Assembly (NCBI GenBank): GCA_963789825.1
Contig: CAWBME010000010.1
Location: 1-64,000, forward strand
DNA: 64,000 bases
Direction: 5' to 3'
Source of the DNA: PFL42 sp963789825
Lineage (GTDB): Bacteria; Chloroflexota; Anaerolineae; Anaerolineales; E44-bin32
Position 1 is the first letter of the stretch, and every line of letters begins with the position of its first letter. The translations under genes were made by a program, and so were the position numbers. Below are positions 1 through 10,522 of the stretch, piece by piece. The notes under the pieces are model-generated. The model was not told the DNA's origin, searched no databases, and was given only the letters and a program-made list of their open reading frames with translations.

Positions 1-27
1 AGGTCTCTTCTCGAACGACTTGATGGC

Positions 28-934
28 TCACCTATTGGGGTGTTGGGCTTTCTCCCGGCGGGAGATCAACCAGTTGATGACAACGACCACCAGCAGATAC
101 ACTACGCTTGAAGCGGCCAACATGAAATTGAATGACGGCAGTTTGTCAACGACGATGAGTGGGTTCCCCTGCAAGAGATCGGTGTTGGCTCTCTCGTTAA
201 CCAAAACAACAAGAGCAAAGTTGTTTGCCAAGTGAAACCCGATCGGCATCCACAAGGACCGGGAGCGCCAGGCGAGCCACCCGTATACCAATCCATCAAA
301 CAGGTAAATCAGAACCCCGTACCGGGGCATTCCATTGAGAACAACATTGCCGAAGTGGATGGCGGCAAACGCCAGTCCCGACACTCCGACGATCAGCACC
401 GGATTGGCGGTCAACCGTCGCATGAACTGCATAGTGTAACCACGATAGAGCAGTTCTTCGGCGGTAACCTGGATGAAGATCGTGATCGCGCCAACGATGA
501 GTAGGGGCAGATAAGTTGAAAGATCAGGCGCCACAAAGGAGATCTGACTGCCGGCGAACAAACCACCGGCCATATAGACAACCAGGTTGACCAACAACCC
601 GAACAGAAGGCCGATGCCGAGCATCCATCCATCCAGCTTGAGTTGGGGTAGGGCGACGCTCCACCACGGACGTCTATGCAACAGCCATGTGAAGAAAGGT
701 ATCGGCGTGGAAGGCGGGCAGGAATCCGAGCGTAGTCATCGCCACCGAGCCAACAACCGAGCCGCTGGCTAGTGAGGGAACCAGGATAATCAGCAGTATT
801 ACAAAGAAAGCACTTCCGGCGGTAAGGAATATCTGAAACAGAATGAGGCCAACTAGATACAGCCACCAGGCGGAACGGCCTTTAAGGGCCCAATCGAGAT
901 AGGAACGGATTTCATCGGTTCTTAAGGTATTCAT
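28..934 (-). CDS. CPBP-family intramembrane metalloprotease (CAAX protease-like), one frameshift
   Basis: Polytopic membrane protein of the CPBP/Rce1-like protease family. The three family motifs are visible: EELLYRG (glutamates and arginine), FAAIHFG (His) and GFHLANN (His/Asn). Family members cleave prenylated proteins or act in bacteriocin self-immunity; the substrate here is unknown. The start ATG at 934 is preceded by AAGGAG about 8 nt upstream. The N-terminal third (934 to about 690) is in one frame and ends at a TAG; the rest continues one base out of frame through the sequence TWLLHRRPWW at about 690-660. All catalytic motifs lie after the shift. It is either a pseudogene or carries a sequence error. 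Confidence 0.8.
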
Positions 935-1039
935 TCGCAAACTCCTTCGGTTCATGCGAAATCGCACCGTGTCAGCAACGATGAGACAAGTCGGTGCTCC
1001 AAGTCAAGACGCACTTCCACGGCCTCGACGGTCACGGGG

Positions 1040-1255
1040 TCAGTTGCGTGTCAAGCGTTGCCTGCCATATCCCATCCACGTACTTGGTCTCCGCGTCACC
1101 CGGCCAGGGTGGCAGGGCGATACCAATGGACTTCACTTCTTCTTCGGACGCACTGCGATACTGGAATGCTGTGCCGACGGGAATGTCGATCGATGTACTG
1201 ACCAGCTCCCATTCTTTGTACCAGGTTCTATGTCAGTCCGAGTGCCGCTGAAGTA
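1040..1255 (-). pseudogene. Cupin-domain protein, C-terminal remnant
   Basis: The minus strand reads an open stretch of about 70 codons ending at the TGA at 1042-1040, containing IDIPVGTAFQYRS and then IALPPWPGDAE. This matches the end of small cupin proteins, where an IP-x-GT-x-FQ(F/Y)R strand is followed by a (M/L)PPWPG segment. Stops and the adjacent IS3 remnant cut off the N-terminal half. I treat it as a gene decayed beside a mobile element. The cupin assignment rests on motif memory only. Confidence 0.45.
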
Positions 1256-1348
1256 GCGCGTGGGTGACCTGCCCCCCAGGAACTGCTCCAGTCTGTGTGA
1301 GAGAGGTGGCTGGGCCAAGCCTAATGGGACAACGGGAGGCAGAACAAC

Positions 1349-1591
1349 ATGCCCAGAAGGCGCTATACCCCGGAAGAGATCATCAGCAAGCTGCGGGAGG
1401 CCGAGGTTCAGCCACCGCGCCAGGTGCGCGGGGCAAGAGGCAGATCGGTTGGCCAGGCCGCACGCGCGTTGGCCATCAGGGGGCAGACGTACTATCGGTG
1501 GCGCAAGGAGCACGGCGGATTGCGCACGGAGCAAGCCCAGCAGTTGAAGGCTCTGAAGCAAGAGAACGGCCGACTGACTGGAGACGGGTTT
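1349..1591 (+). pseudogene. IS3-family transposase OrfA, truncated remnant
   Basis: The translation begins MPRRRYTPEEIISKLREAEV and continues with QTYYRWRKEHGGL and then LKALKQENGRL. That is the standard IS3/IS911 OrfA pattern: a helix-turn-helix followed by a leucine-zipper-like helix. The HTH has been altered (QVRGARGRSVGQAARAL instead of the usual sequence). After ENGRL the reading frame becomes unrelated sequence and no OrfB (DDE domain) follows, so this is a dead 5' fragment. It sits just upstream of a short repeat array and next to a decayed cupin gene, which marks an insertion hot spot. Confidence 0.75.
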
Positions 1592-1798
1592 GGTGGGGAT
1601 GGTAGCGTGCCCGGGTCACCGTTGTGCACCCTGGTAGACCATGACTTGGCCGAAAGGGGAGAGAAGCATGTTCTGGCGGTTCCGGCCACATCATGCTTGT
1701 CGCAACAGGAAGGGTATATGAGGGCTGAAAACCGTCGCCCAGCACGTTGATTGGGCGGAGGACAGTAACGCAACCAGGCGTCGAGGACCCGGTTGCAA

Positions 1799-2024
1799 GC
1801 ATAATTCAGCCGTGAGTAATTACAGGCATAATCTGGCCGTTCCGGGCCGAATTATGCTTGTAGTCACAAAGTGTCGCTTAAAGCATAACTTGCAGGGGTT
1901 TTTTGCATAATGTGGCCGCTTGATCGCGATCGCCCGCACAAGGTCACATCCCGAATAGCCCTTCAGTCGCTGCGCGTAAAGCATAACTTGGCCGAAAGTG
2001 CGGAAATAAAGCATAACCTGGCCG
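1799..2024 (+). repeat. Array of seven 14-bp iterons, consensus GCATAAYNTGGCCG
   Basis: Copies start at 1799, 1826, 1884, 1905, 1981 and 2011 on the plus strand, with one inverted copy at about 1843-1857. The last two copies are embedded in a 26-bp repeat (unit starting AAAGCATAAC) with a 30-bp period and two mismatches. The copy at 1826 and the inverted copy at 1843 face each other. Several spaced, mostly direct copies resemble transposase-binding sites at the ends of elements such as IS21- or Tn7-like transposons. No transposase of that kind lies in the window. No gene is visible between 1600 and 2120 apart from this array. Confidence 0.6.
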
Positions 2025-2122
2025 AAAGTGCAGACGAGTGGTTCGGTGATTCCAGTGGCGTGTGATCTTCGAGCCGCGTGTCGGGACCTTGTCTGAGCTG
2101 CGCGGCGCCGAAGCAGGGCCGG

Positions 2123-3464
2123 CTACCCGCCCGACGGGCCACGCAGTGGCTTCCAATGCGAGATTGTTGTGGGATCGAACCAGTAGGCGACAACGGAGCC
2201 ACTCGGTAGGTCCAGTAGGCTGGAGTTGCCATCCGCGACCGTGTAGAGCCATGTCCAAGTTTCCCCTGAGTTGGGAGCGTAGGTAGTGTATGCGTAGGAT
2301 GAGCTATCGGGCGACCATGCGAAATCCAGGACGTAAGGAACCAGGAGCTCGTACCCACCATCGAGAGATCCAATCCATAGGTCTTGCCCGCCTGCGTCGT
2401 CCTCGTAGGTGAAGGACGCGATGCTCCTTCCATCAGGACTCCAAACTGGCCCCGGTGGCCAACCCTCGCCATAGCCGGAGGAGTGCTGATGGTACGTCTG
2501 TACTTGACCCGTCGCGACTTCCTGCACGACGATGCCGGCCCCCTCCTGAAGGAGGGCGCTCCACCCGATGCGGGAGCAATCGGGAGACCATGAGGATTCA
2601 AGCAGGCCACTCCCGATGTCGCGCAGCAAGGGGGACCAGTCCTCTGCGTTGGCTAGGTCGGCTACGCTAGTAGCGAGCGCTCCGCCAAGGAAGGCTACCG
2701 CGTCTCCGCAAGGAGATATGTCGAGGCTGGCGAATTCTCAGGTTCTCAGTCAACACCGTGTATCGGGAGCCGTCAAGGGACATTGTTGTAGGGAAGCCGC
2801 TAGAGTGGTGGAAGATGCCTGTCGGATCGCGATCGTGGGATCCAAACAAGTACACATCCTCTGATGGCCAATAGGCGGGGCAGTTCTCAACTCGCGAGGG
2901 TGTATTGGTGAGATTGTGCAGTCGTCCGGAGGCGAGATCCAAAGACCATATGTCAGGTGTGAATCGATCCTCTGATTGGCTGAAGAGGATTCCCTCCTCC
3001 GACGGTGACCACGCGCAGGCATGGCCGTAGTCCGAGTCAACGTAGGAGGTGACGGTGCCTGTTGAGAAATCGACGATGGAGATGTCATGGGAACGGGGGA
3101 AGAAAGCCCTTGAGCGATCAGAAGAGAGCTGGATGGTGCAGAAGGGTGACACCTCAGTCGCCGCGCCATCGCCGCCAATGAGCTGCAATCTCATTCCAGG
3201 CGTCCGCCTGTCTAGGCAGTAGGCAAGGCCTGAAGGGGGTGGTGTGAGGAATGGCGTCGTTGGCTGGGGTTGTGGTGGTTGCGCATGCAGCAGTGTGGGG
3301 CTTGCGTGTACAGTTGTTCTTGTGGCAGTGGGGTTCGGCGAGCGGCGGGCAGTAGGCGTTGGGCTGAGTAGACTAGGCGTCGGCGCCTCGCCGCGGCAGG
3401 CCGCCAATATGGCAACAAGGGAAGCCACGCATAGGACGTTGGTGAAGCTTGGCATCGGCGTCAC
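2123..3464 (-). CDS. Beta-propeller (TolB/WD40-like) lipoprotein, one frameshift
   Basis: The N-terminus has a lipoprotein signal ending in the lipobox LAAC, then a Thr/Pro/Ser-rich linker (about residues 25-75), then repeated propeller blades recognisable as WSPSEEG, WSPDGRSIASF and WSPDSSSYAY. The protein would sit on the outer face of the membrane. Function is unknown; such TolB-like propellers usually bind proteins or sugars. The first part (3464 to about 2700) and second part (about 2700 to 2123) are in different frames. Extending the second frame upstream gives VAFLGGALATSVADLA, which continues the fold, so one base is gained or lost near 2700-2720. Start choice (GTG 3464 or ATG 3455) is uncertain because no clear ribosome-binding site is seen. 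Confidence 0.7.
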
Positions 3465-3591
3465 TTCGGGTAGCCCAACGGCCTCGAGCTAAGATTGGAA
3501 TGAGAAGGCCGGTCCCTCGATCAACGTGCTTCATCAGGTACGATGAGCACAACCTGAGCGCACTCAAAGGTGCAAGAAGGAGGAACCGGCC

Positions 3592-3845
3592 ATGATCAAG
3601 AATAGCACGGCTTTCGTCGGATTGGACCTGGGTGACAAGCGCTCCAACGTCTTCATGCTTGATCAGGGAGGCGAACTCATCGAAGAGGCCCGCATCCCCA
3701 CCGCTGAGCCTGCCTTCCGGCGCAAGTTCGCCAGCCTGCCACCCTGTCGGGTGGCTATGGAGGCCGGCACTCACTCGCGTTGGGCCAGCCGCCTGCTCGA
3801 GCAGCTCGGGCATGAGGTCCTGGTCGCGAATCCCCGCCGGCTGCT
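3592..3845 (+). pseudogene. IS110-family transposase, N-terminal stub
   Basis: An ATG with AAGGAGG upstream (3578-3584) opens a frame reading AFVGLDLGDKRSNVFMLD and then EAGTHSRWASRLLEQLGHEV. This is the start of the DEDD transposase domain of IS110/IS1111 elements, with the first catalytic Asp in GLDLGD. At about 3845, just after the expected VANPRRL, homology stops and the sequence becomes the reverse strand of an RHS gene. The C-terminal transposase domain with the serine is absent, so it cannot move itself. Confidence 0.8.
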
Positions 3846-4290
3846 CCTGCCCGATCCTGCCGATACCATACAGATAGGCATTCGTCCCGTCAGCCAGGAC
3901 CTGGGTCAGGCCCGAAGCCAGGTCGAGGGTGTAGTTGGTCGGGGCGCCTGCGATGGTCTGGCGAACCCGGTCGCCCAGGCCGGAGTACGTGAAGCTGTAG
4001 GTCGTGCCTGCTTGGACGACGGTAGCAAGCCGGTTGGCCTTGTCGTAGGTGTAGAGCGAGGTCCCGTCAGAGAGCAGGTTGCCTTTGTTGTCCCAGGTCA
4101 GGGTTGTGGCACCGACGGATATCAGCTGGCTACCGTCGTCAAAGTCACAGTTGGTTTGGCCAGCCTCGGTGACTTCGGCCTGGCGGGTTCCAGCAGCATC
4201 CTGAGTGCGGTGGAAACAGGTGCCACAATCGTAGTTGGCTTCCTCCATGCGATGCAGCGGGTCGTAGAGATGGTCGATGACCCTCCCCTC
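3846..4290 (-). pseudogene. RHS/YD-repeat protein fragment
   Basis: The minus strand encodes YDPLHRMEEANY, TLTWDNKGNLLSDGTSLYTYD, and then a segment ending in YLYGIGRIGQEQ. These are YD repeats and the conserved YLYG-x-GRI element that precedes the RHS core end. The fragment is cut at about 3846 by the IS110 stub and is open to decay upstream of about 4290. RHS proteins are large cell-surface or toxin-delivery proteins; this piece of about 145 codons is a remnant and not a working toxin. No cognate toxin tip or immunity gene is visible. Confidence 0.75.
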
Positions 4291-4429
4291 CTATTGTGGC
4301 GGGGGAGAGCCACTGATCAATGGCACCAAGGCAGCGCCCCAGACTGCACGATAGCCTGAAGACAACGCATTCGCCTTTGGGAAGGTGGATGACTGAGTCT
4401 CTCCGGCAACGTGGGTGCGTCCCATTCGC

Positions 4430-4500
4430 TCAACTGACAATCTGCCGAACCCGGTCATCAGCCTCACCGCCAAGGTAGGTGCTGTACGCGACCCGTTGCC
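4430..4500 (-). pseudogene. SBBP-type beta-propeller repeat remnant
   Basis: The minus-strand frame ending at 4430 carries VAYSTYLGGEADDRV, which fits the SBBP repeat signature (YSTYLGG...DD). Only this one repeat is recognisable and no start or surrounding blades are intact. The stretch 4300-4630 otherwise holds no gene I can support. Confidence 0.35.
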
Positions 4501-4629
4501 GGCGAGATTGAGTGCCGACACGAATTCGATGCCCCGCGCCAAGCAAGCGTGGATGACCATTGGAGGGAGGCCGTTCATCCGCGCTTCCGTCGCCAATCCA
4601 TTGATACCACGTCAGCTGCGTCTCCTTTT

Positions 4630-5910
4630 TCAAGGAGAACTTATCCATCCAACCGGCCGCAAAGCAATATCATCCACCAATTGGATCGCGCGGTTGTCTT
4701 CAATATCGATCACAATGGCTGGAGAATCGCCCGGCTGAAAGATCACTTGACGACTGTCCGGCGACCATATGATTGTGTTTCTAGGATATATGAGGCTTTC
4801 CACTTGCGTTGCGTAAGGAATACAGAAATCGATAGCCTGACGTGACGCTGTGTCTAGGATGTAGAGGCTGTCACCATAGAAGGCTACATATCGTCCATTG
4901 GGTGACCATGCGGTTTCCTCGCCTAGACGCCAAAACAGACCTCCGGGTTTGACGCTGATGTCAATCCACGGGGTACTCTCCCCCTCTCGATCTACAGTGA
5001 AGACTTCCCATCGATACGTGTCTTCTGCGCTCTGATAGTCATCAGAGACTACGGCTAGTTGGCCTCCGTCAGGAGACCACACTGGCATATGGCTATTACC
5101 AGGCGAGAACCGCTCCAATTCCCACAATGTCTCACCATTCTCCAAATTGATCAATACCAGTTCAGGTCTGTATTGCTTCTCTGCTCTTCCCAAAGCCCGA
5201 ACGTATGCCAGTCGGGTCAGAGTTGGGTCGGGAACGAACTTCCATACGTGCCAGCCGGACCACTCCCTGTCGTATTCGTAGCGATCAGTGATATTGGGAG
5301 CGAATACTTCTTCTTGCTCGGTGAACGGATTATAGATGTATAGCACCTCGGACTCGGGGGGTTGCCCCTCGAAGATAACCTTCTCAGAATCAAGCCAGCC
5401 TTGCAGGCTACCCCATCGATCATTCCTGCGGGGTGTTGTTGCAAGTTCACCACTTGATGCGATTATGCCAGTCCCCGAGTCATATGTCTGATAGGTCATC
5501 CAGGCCCAATCTTGGGACACGCCTTCTGGAAAACCCGCTGGAACTCCACCTAGCAAGACGGGTTGTTCATCCATGCCTGTAAGAAGTAGAATTGCATCTG
5601 AGCCATCCTCCTCCAAGAAGATCGTTCCTTCTGCAAGAGCGCCTTTGGTGGTCGAAGTCTCCACGTCTAGGCATCGTTTCGTGAAGGCTCTCAGAGGAAG
5701 CGAAACCGGAGTTGGCGCATCAGCAAGAGGTAATGGAGTTGAAGACGCAACTGAAGCGACTCCTGCAGGCGTTGTCGGTGAGGTCGCAGCAGCTATGGTG
5801 GGATTCCGTTCAGCCTCTTGAGTAGATGGTGGCGTACAGCTTGTCGCAATGAAACCCACGAGTAGACCGCCTACGATTGCGGGCCTTATGTGATCGTACA
5901 TAGATCTCAT
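4630..5910 (-). CDS. Beta-propeller lipoprotein (TolB/PD40-like)
   Basis: About 426 residues from the ATG at 5910, which begins MRSMYDHIRPAIVGG and leads to the lipobox FIATSC. An upstream in-frame ATG at 5976 would add a charged tail before the signal and is less likely. After the lipobox comes a Thr/Ala/Pro linker and then propeller blades with WSPDGGQLAVV, WSPNGRYVAF and WSPDSRQVIF. It is an extracytoplasmic, membrane-anchored protein of unknown ligand. It is intact, unlike the related gene at 2123-3464, from which it is separated by RHS and IS110 debris. Both may derive from a family expanded in this accessory region. Confidence 0.7.
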   Translation of the reverse strand: MRSMYDHIRPAIVGGLLVGFIATSCTPPSTQEAERNPTIAAATSPTTPAGVASVASSTPLPLADAPTPVSLPLRAFTKRCLDVETSTTKGALAEGTIFLEEDGSDAILLLTGMDEQPVLLGGVPAGFPEGVSQDWAWMTYQTYDSGTGIIASSGELATTPRRNDRWGSLQGWLDSEKVIFEGQPPESEVLYIYNPFTEQEEVFAPNITDRYEYDREWSGWHVWKFVPDPTLTRLAYVRALGRAEKQYRPELVLINLENGETLWELERFSPGNSHMPVWSPDGGQLAVVSDDYQSAEDTYRWEVFTVDREGESTPWIDISVKPGGLFWRLGEETAWSPNGRYVAFYGDSLYILDTASRQAIDFCIPYATQVESLIYPRNTIIWSPDSRQVIFQPGDSPAIVIDIEDNRAIQLVDDIALRPVGWISSP

Positions 5911-6000
5911 TTGGGCTTCCTCCAACACCTTGTCTTCATGGTGGAGTACTACCGCAAGGGTACTTTCCTGCTCCACAATGATGGTTCTGTTGGTCTAGAG

Positions 6001-6375
6001 TGTGGATGCCGGCCAGTGTGATGCGGTTGGGCACATGGGGGAAGGACAAGAGCACTACCCCCACGCCGCAAGGCTTCGTGGGAGTCCGCAGGGTATAAGC
6101 CCCTTCCGACATGAAGTGTCCCCCTGCGAATGAGGGCGCCTAACTATAGAATTCTGAATATCCCCCTCCGGGGGGAATGAAAGCGCCTCCGAAGGGTCGT
6201 ATAGTGGGTCCAGCAGGGGGTGATATCTGGACGAATGGGCCCGCGAATCGGCCCGGCCGCCGCCACGCTCCCAGCCACGCTCCGCCCTCGCCACGCACTC
6301 CCACCAACCCCAGCGGCGCCCCCTGCCTGACAGCATAGCGGCTTTGCGGCCGGCTAGCAACCCCAGGGGGATTCC
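6001..6375. other. Intergenic region upstream of the integron-type integrase
   Basis: No gene. Two degenerate direct repeats built as TCCCCCT...GAATGA...GCGCCT lie at about 6119-6144 and 6162-6192, and TCCCCCTCCGGGGGGA (6162-6177) is a near-perfect palindrome. A lone GCCTAAC at 6139-6145 resembles half of an integron core site, but no matching GTTRRRY partner is placed to form an attC. The stretch could carry the integrase promoter and its control sites. Confidence 0.35.
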
Positions 6376-7438
<1,063 letters not shown>

Positions 7439-7449
7439 CCAGAATCACA

Positions 7450-7476
7450 CGGGGCCTGGGTGAACCCCAGGCCCCG
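7450..7476. terminator. Convergent terminator between intI and gyrB
   Basis: Perfect 11-bp stem CGGGGCCTGGG paired with CCCAGGCCCCG around a 5-nt loop. It sits between two convergent genes. On the gyrB side the transcript continues GTGTGATTCT, only weakly T-rich. Confidence 0.6.
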
Positions 7477-7499
7477 CTGCATCCCGGAACGACGCCGGT

Positions 7500-9425
7500 C
7501 TAGATGTCCAGGTTGCGCACGTCTCGCGCATGGGTCTGGATGAACCGCCGCCGTGGCGGCACCGCCTCGCCCATCAGCATGTCAAACGTCCGGTCGGCCG
7601 CCGCCGCGTCTTCGATCGTCACCTGCAGTAGCGTACGCTTGGAAGGATCCATGGTCGTCTCCCACAACTGCACCGGGTTCATCTCCCCCAGGCCCTTGTA
7701 GCGCTGCTGCGAGGCCTTCTCGCCGCCGCCATCAAAGCCCTTCAGCACTTTCTCGCGCTCGGCTTCACTGTAGGCATAGACTACCTTGCTCTTGTACGAC
7801 AACCGGTACAACGGCGGCTGGGCAATGTACAGATGGCCGTTCTCCACTAGTTCTGGCATGTAGCGGAAGAAGAAGGTCAACAGCAGGGTGCGGATGTGAC
7901 TGCCATCCACATCGGCGTCGGTCATGATGATCACCCGGCCATAGCGCAGCCCCGCCAGATCGTAGCCTTCGCCGATCCCCGTCCCCAGCGCAGAGATCAA
8001 CGCCTTGACCTCGTTGTTCGAGAGGATCTTGTCCAGCCGCGCCCGCTCGGTGTTCAGGATCTTGCCGCGCAGGGGCAGGATCGCCTGGAAGTGCCGGTCC
8101 CGGCCTTGCTTGGCCGAGCCACCGGCCGAGTCGCCCTCGACGATGTATAGCTCGCAGCGGTTTGGATCGCGCTCCGAGCAGTCGGCCAGCTTGCCCGGCA
8201 GCGTCAGGCTCTCCAGCGCGCTCTTGCGGATCACCAGATCGCGCGCCTTGCGCGCCGCGTCGCGTGCACGCGCCGAGGTCAGGCACTTCTGCACGATCGC
8301 CTTGCCCGCCCTCGGGTTCTGCTCGAGGAACTCGCTGAACACCTCGCCCAGCACCTGCTGCACCTGGGTCTGCACCTCGGCGTTCATCAGCTTGACTTTG
8401 GTCTGGCTCTCGAACTGTGGATCGCGGTGCTTCACCGAGACGATCGCCGTCAGACCCTCACGTGTGTCATCGCCGGAGAAGTTGGAGTCGGCTTCTTTGA
8501 GCAGGCTGGCCTTGCGCGCATAGTCATTGATGATGCGCGTGATCGCCGCCCGCAAGCCGGTCAGATGCGTGCCGCCATCCACCGTGTTGATCGTGTTGGC
8601 GAACGAATACACCGACTCGGAATAGGCGTCGGTGAACTGCAGCGCCACCTCGATGCCGGTTCCATCGACCTCTTTGTCGGCAAACACCACCGGGTGCAGC
8701 ACCTCGCGGTTGCGGTTCAGGTAGCGGACGAAGGAGGTGATCCCGCCCTCGAAGTGGAAGGTCATCTCGCGCCCGTCCCGTTCGTCAAGCAGGTAGATCG
8801 TCACGCCACGCGTGACGAAGGCCATCTCGCGGAAGCGCTGTACCAGCGTCTCGAATCGGTAATCCGAATCGTCCTTGAAGATCTGCCGGTCGAACTTGAA
8901 GGTGATCTTGGTCCCGGTCTCGCCCTTGGCCGTCTTGCCGACCGCCTTCACGGGGCCGGTCGGGGCGCCGCGCTCGTAGCGCTGGATGTGGATCTGGCCG
9001 TCGCGCCGAACCTCAGCCTCGCACCACTCGGAGAGCGCGTTCACCGCCGAGACACCCACGCCGTGCAAGCCACCGGAGACCCTGTACCCGCCGCCGCCGA
9101 ACTTGCCGCCAGCGTGCAGCACCGTCATGACGATTTCGAGCGCCGGCTTCTTCTTCTCCGGGTGCAAGTCCACCGGAATGCCGCGCCCATTGTCGATCAC
9201 GGTCACCGAACTGTCCGGGTGGATCACCACGTCGATCCGGTCGCAGGCGCTCGCCAGCGCCTCGTCGATCGAGTTGTCGACCACCTCGTACACCAGATGG
9301 TGCAGCGCCTTGACGTCCGTCCCGCCGACATACATGCCGGGGCGCCGGCGTACAGCCTCCAGGCCCTCCAGCACCTGGATGTCTTTGGCGGCGTAACTGC
9401 TGACCTTGTCCAGGTTCTTTGCCAC
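7500..9425 (-). CDS. gyrB: DNA gyrase subunit B
   Basis: 641 residues, the usual length of the short (non-proteobacterial) GyrB. GHKL ATPase domain: VVDNSIDEA, VIDNGRGIPV and GGLHGVGVSAVNALS. The transducer domain follows, then the TOPRIM domain with IVEGDSAGGSAKQGRDR and the metal-binding MTDADVDGSHI. The C-terminus ends QRYKGLGEMN...RRRFIQTHARDVRNLDI. With GyrA it introduces negative supercoils at the expense of ATP. The start is GTG with GAGGT about 9 nt upstream. It lies 8 nt downstream of a membrane-protein gene on the same strand, so the two are probably co-transcribed. Unbroken despite many frameshifted neighbours. Confidence 0.97.
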   Translation of the reverse strand: MAKNLDKVSSYAAKDIQVLEGLEAVRRRPGMYVGGTDVKALHHLVYEVVDNSIDEALASACDRIDVVIHPDSSVTVIDNGRGIPVDLHPEKKKPALEIVMTVLHAGGKFGGGGYRVSGGLHGVGVSAVNALSEWCEAEVRRDGQIHIQRYERGAPTGPVKAVGKTAKGETGTKITFKFDRQIFKDDSDYRFETLVQRFREMAFVTRGVTIYLLDERDGREMTFHFEGGITSFVRYLNRNREVLHPVVFADKEVDGTGIEVALQFTDAYSESVYSFANTINTVDGGTHLTGLRAAITRIINDYARKASLLKEADSNFSGDDTREGLTAIVSVKHRDPQFESQTKVKLMNAEVQTQVQQVLGEVFSEFLEQNPRAGKAIVQKCLTSARARDAARKARDLVIRKSALESLTLPGKLADCSERDPNRCELYIVEGDSAGGSAKQGRDRHFQAILPLRGKILNTERARLDKILSNNEVKALISALGTGIGEGYDLAGLRYGRVIIMTDADVDGSHIRTLLLTFFFRYMPELVENGHLYIAQPPLYRLSYKSKVVYAYSEAEREKVLKGFDGGGEKASQQRYKGLGEMNPVQLWETTMDPSKRTLLQVTIEDAAAADRTFDMLMGEAVPPRRRFIQTHARDVRNLDI

Positions 9426-9433
9426 GGGCTACC

Positions 9434-10421
9434 TCATCCCACTTCGGATGCACCGGGTCGCCCGCTCGGGCGCATCGATGTCATCCAGTCATGCCGGCTC
9501 TGGTAGAAGGCATAGCTCCCGGTCAGCAGCATGGCGCTGACGAAAGCGTGCCCCACCACAGCCAGCATGGTAAGCCATGAATCCTCGCGCGGCATCGCCC
9601 ATACCAGGTTCGCCGCCGAGCCGATCAAGGAGCTGACGGCCAGGAAGCCCAGCGCCGCCAGCAGGTTGAAACGGACCACCAGCATGCTTTCGGCCATCGC
9701 TCGCACCAGGCCGAAGCCGTAGCGCACGATCCCATGCGGCGTGAAGGCGAGGTACACCGCCAACCAGAAGAGCAGGCCCATGCCGCCCATCACCAGGAAG
9801 AAGGATAGCATCGGCGTGATCGAGCGCGGCAACCGCCGCCACCAGGAGCAGAACCAAGCCGACGCCGACGATCCCCAGATACAACGCGGCCGTCATCCAG
9901 ATGAACCTCAGCCAGATCCGGCCGAGCGGGGCGGTGATCTGCGGCTGAGCCACCTGGCTGGCTACCAGCCGGTTGAACGCCGCGCCGATCCCCAACCCCA
10001 GCACGATGAACGCCAGCCACATCCCCAGCGCCGCCAGCGGATCCTCCACCTGAACCGGGAGCGCCCCTCCCACCGGTGAGTTCAGCGGCAGCCGTGCTGC
10101 CATCAGGCTCGGCACACCACCCGGCGCCGGGCTGAGCCCGATCATCAGGCTGAAGCGGATGGCGAGTTCGGCCGTCATCGCTTGCACCGCCTGCGCCTGC
10201 TCCGAGAGCATCGGGTCGACCGTGGCCGGGTCGAACACCTGTTCGCTCCAGACCTCGATCATGCGCCGGATGCCGAGCCGCGGCCCGAGCCACAGCAGCA
10301 GGTCGAGCAACAGCGGCGGGAGCAGCAACAGCGGCCGGGCAGTCACCCGGTCGAAACCGGTGGAGAGAGCCTTGAACACGCTGATCGGGGCCGGCTTCGG
10401 CCGGCTTTCGGCGGGGTCCAC
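9434..10421 (-). CDS. Integral membrane protein of unknown function, one frameshift
   Basis: About 330 residues with several strongly hydrophobic segments (PLLLLPPLLLDLLLWLG, MWLAFIVLGLGIGAAF, LGIVGVGLVLLLVAAVAAL, FFLVMGGMGLLFWLAVYLAF, a final LLTGSYAFYQSR). The first four fifths run from a GTG at 10421; the end (9832-9434) is in another frame, with the shift near 9835. I recognise no family. It lies directly upstream of gyrB and divergent from the SAM hydroxide adenosyltransferase gene, with a 100-bp control region between. Confidence 0.6.
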
Positions 10422-10434
10422 AATCCTTAATGTT

Positions 10435-10507
10435 ACCACGCACGTGGTGTGGAGCCTCCTCAAGGTGGGCCGCACCGAGCCCGCCATTCGCGCCTTCCTT
10501 ATACAAT
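10435..10507 (+). promoter_or_regulatory. Divergent control region: 14-bp palindrome and -10 box
   Basis: ACCACG-CA-CGTGGT at 10435-10448 is an inverted repeat with 6-bp arms, placed between two divergent genes. TACAAT at 10502-10507 is a good -10 element 16 nt before the ATG at 10523; no convincing -35 is seen. The palindrome could be an operator acting on both genes. Confidence 0.4.
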
Positions 10508-10522
10508 CAGCCACAGAAGCGA

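Noticed and set aside
6130..6190. attC recombination site upstream of the integrase
   Set aside because: Only one RYYYAAC-like half (GCCTAAC) is present; no GTTRRRY partner or folded hairpin of the right size was found.
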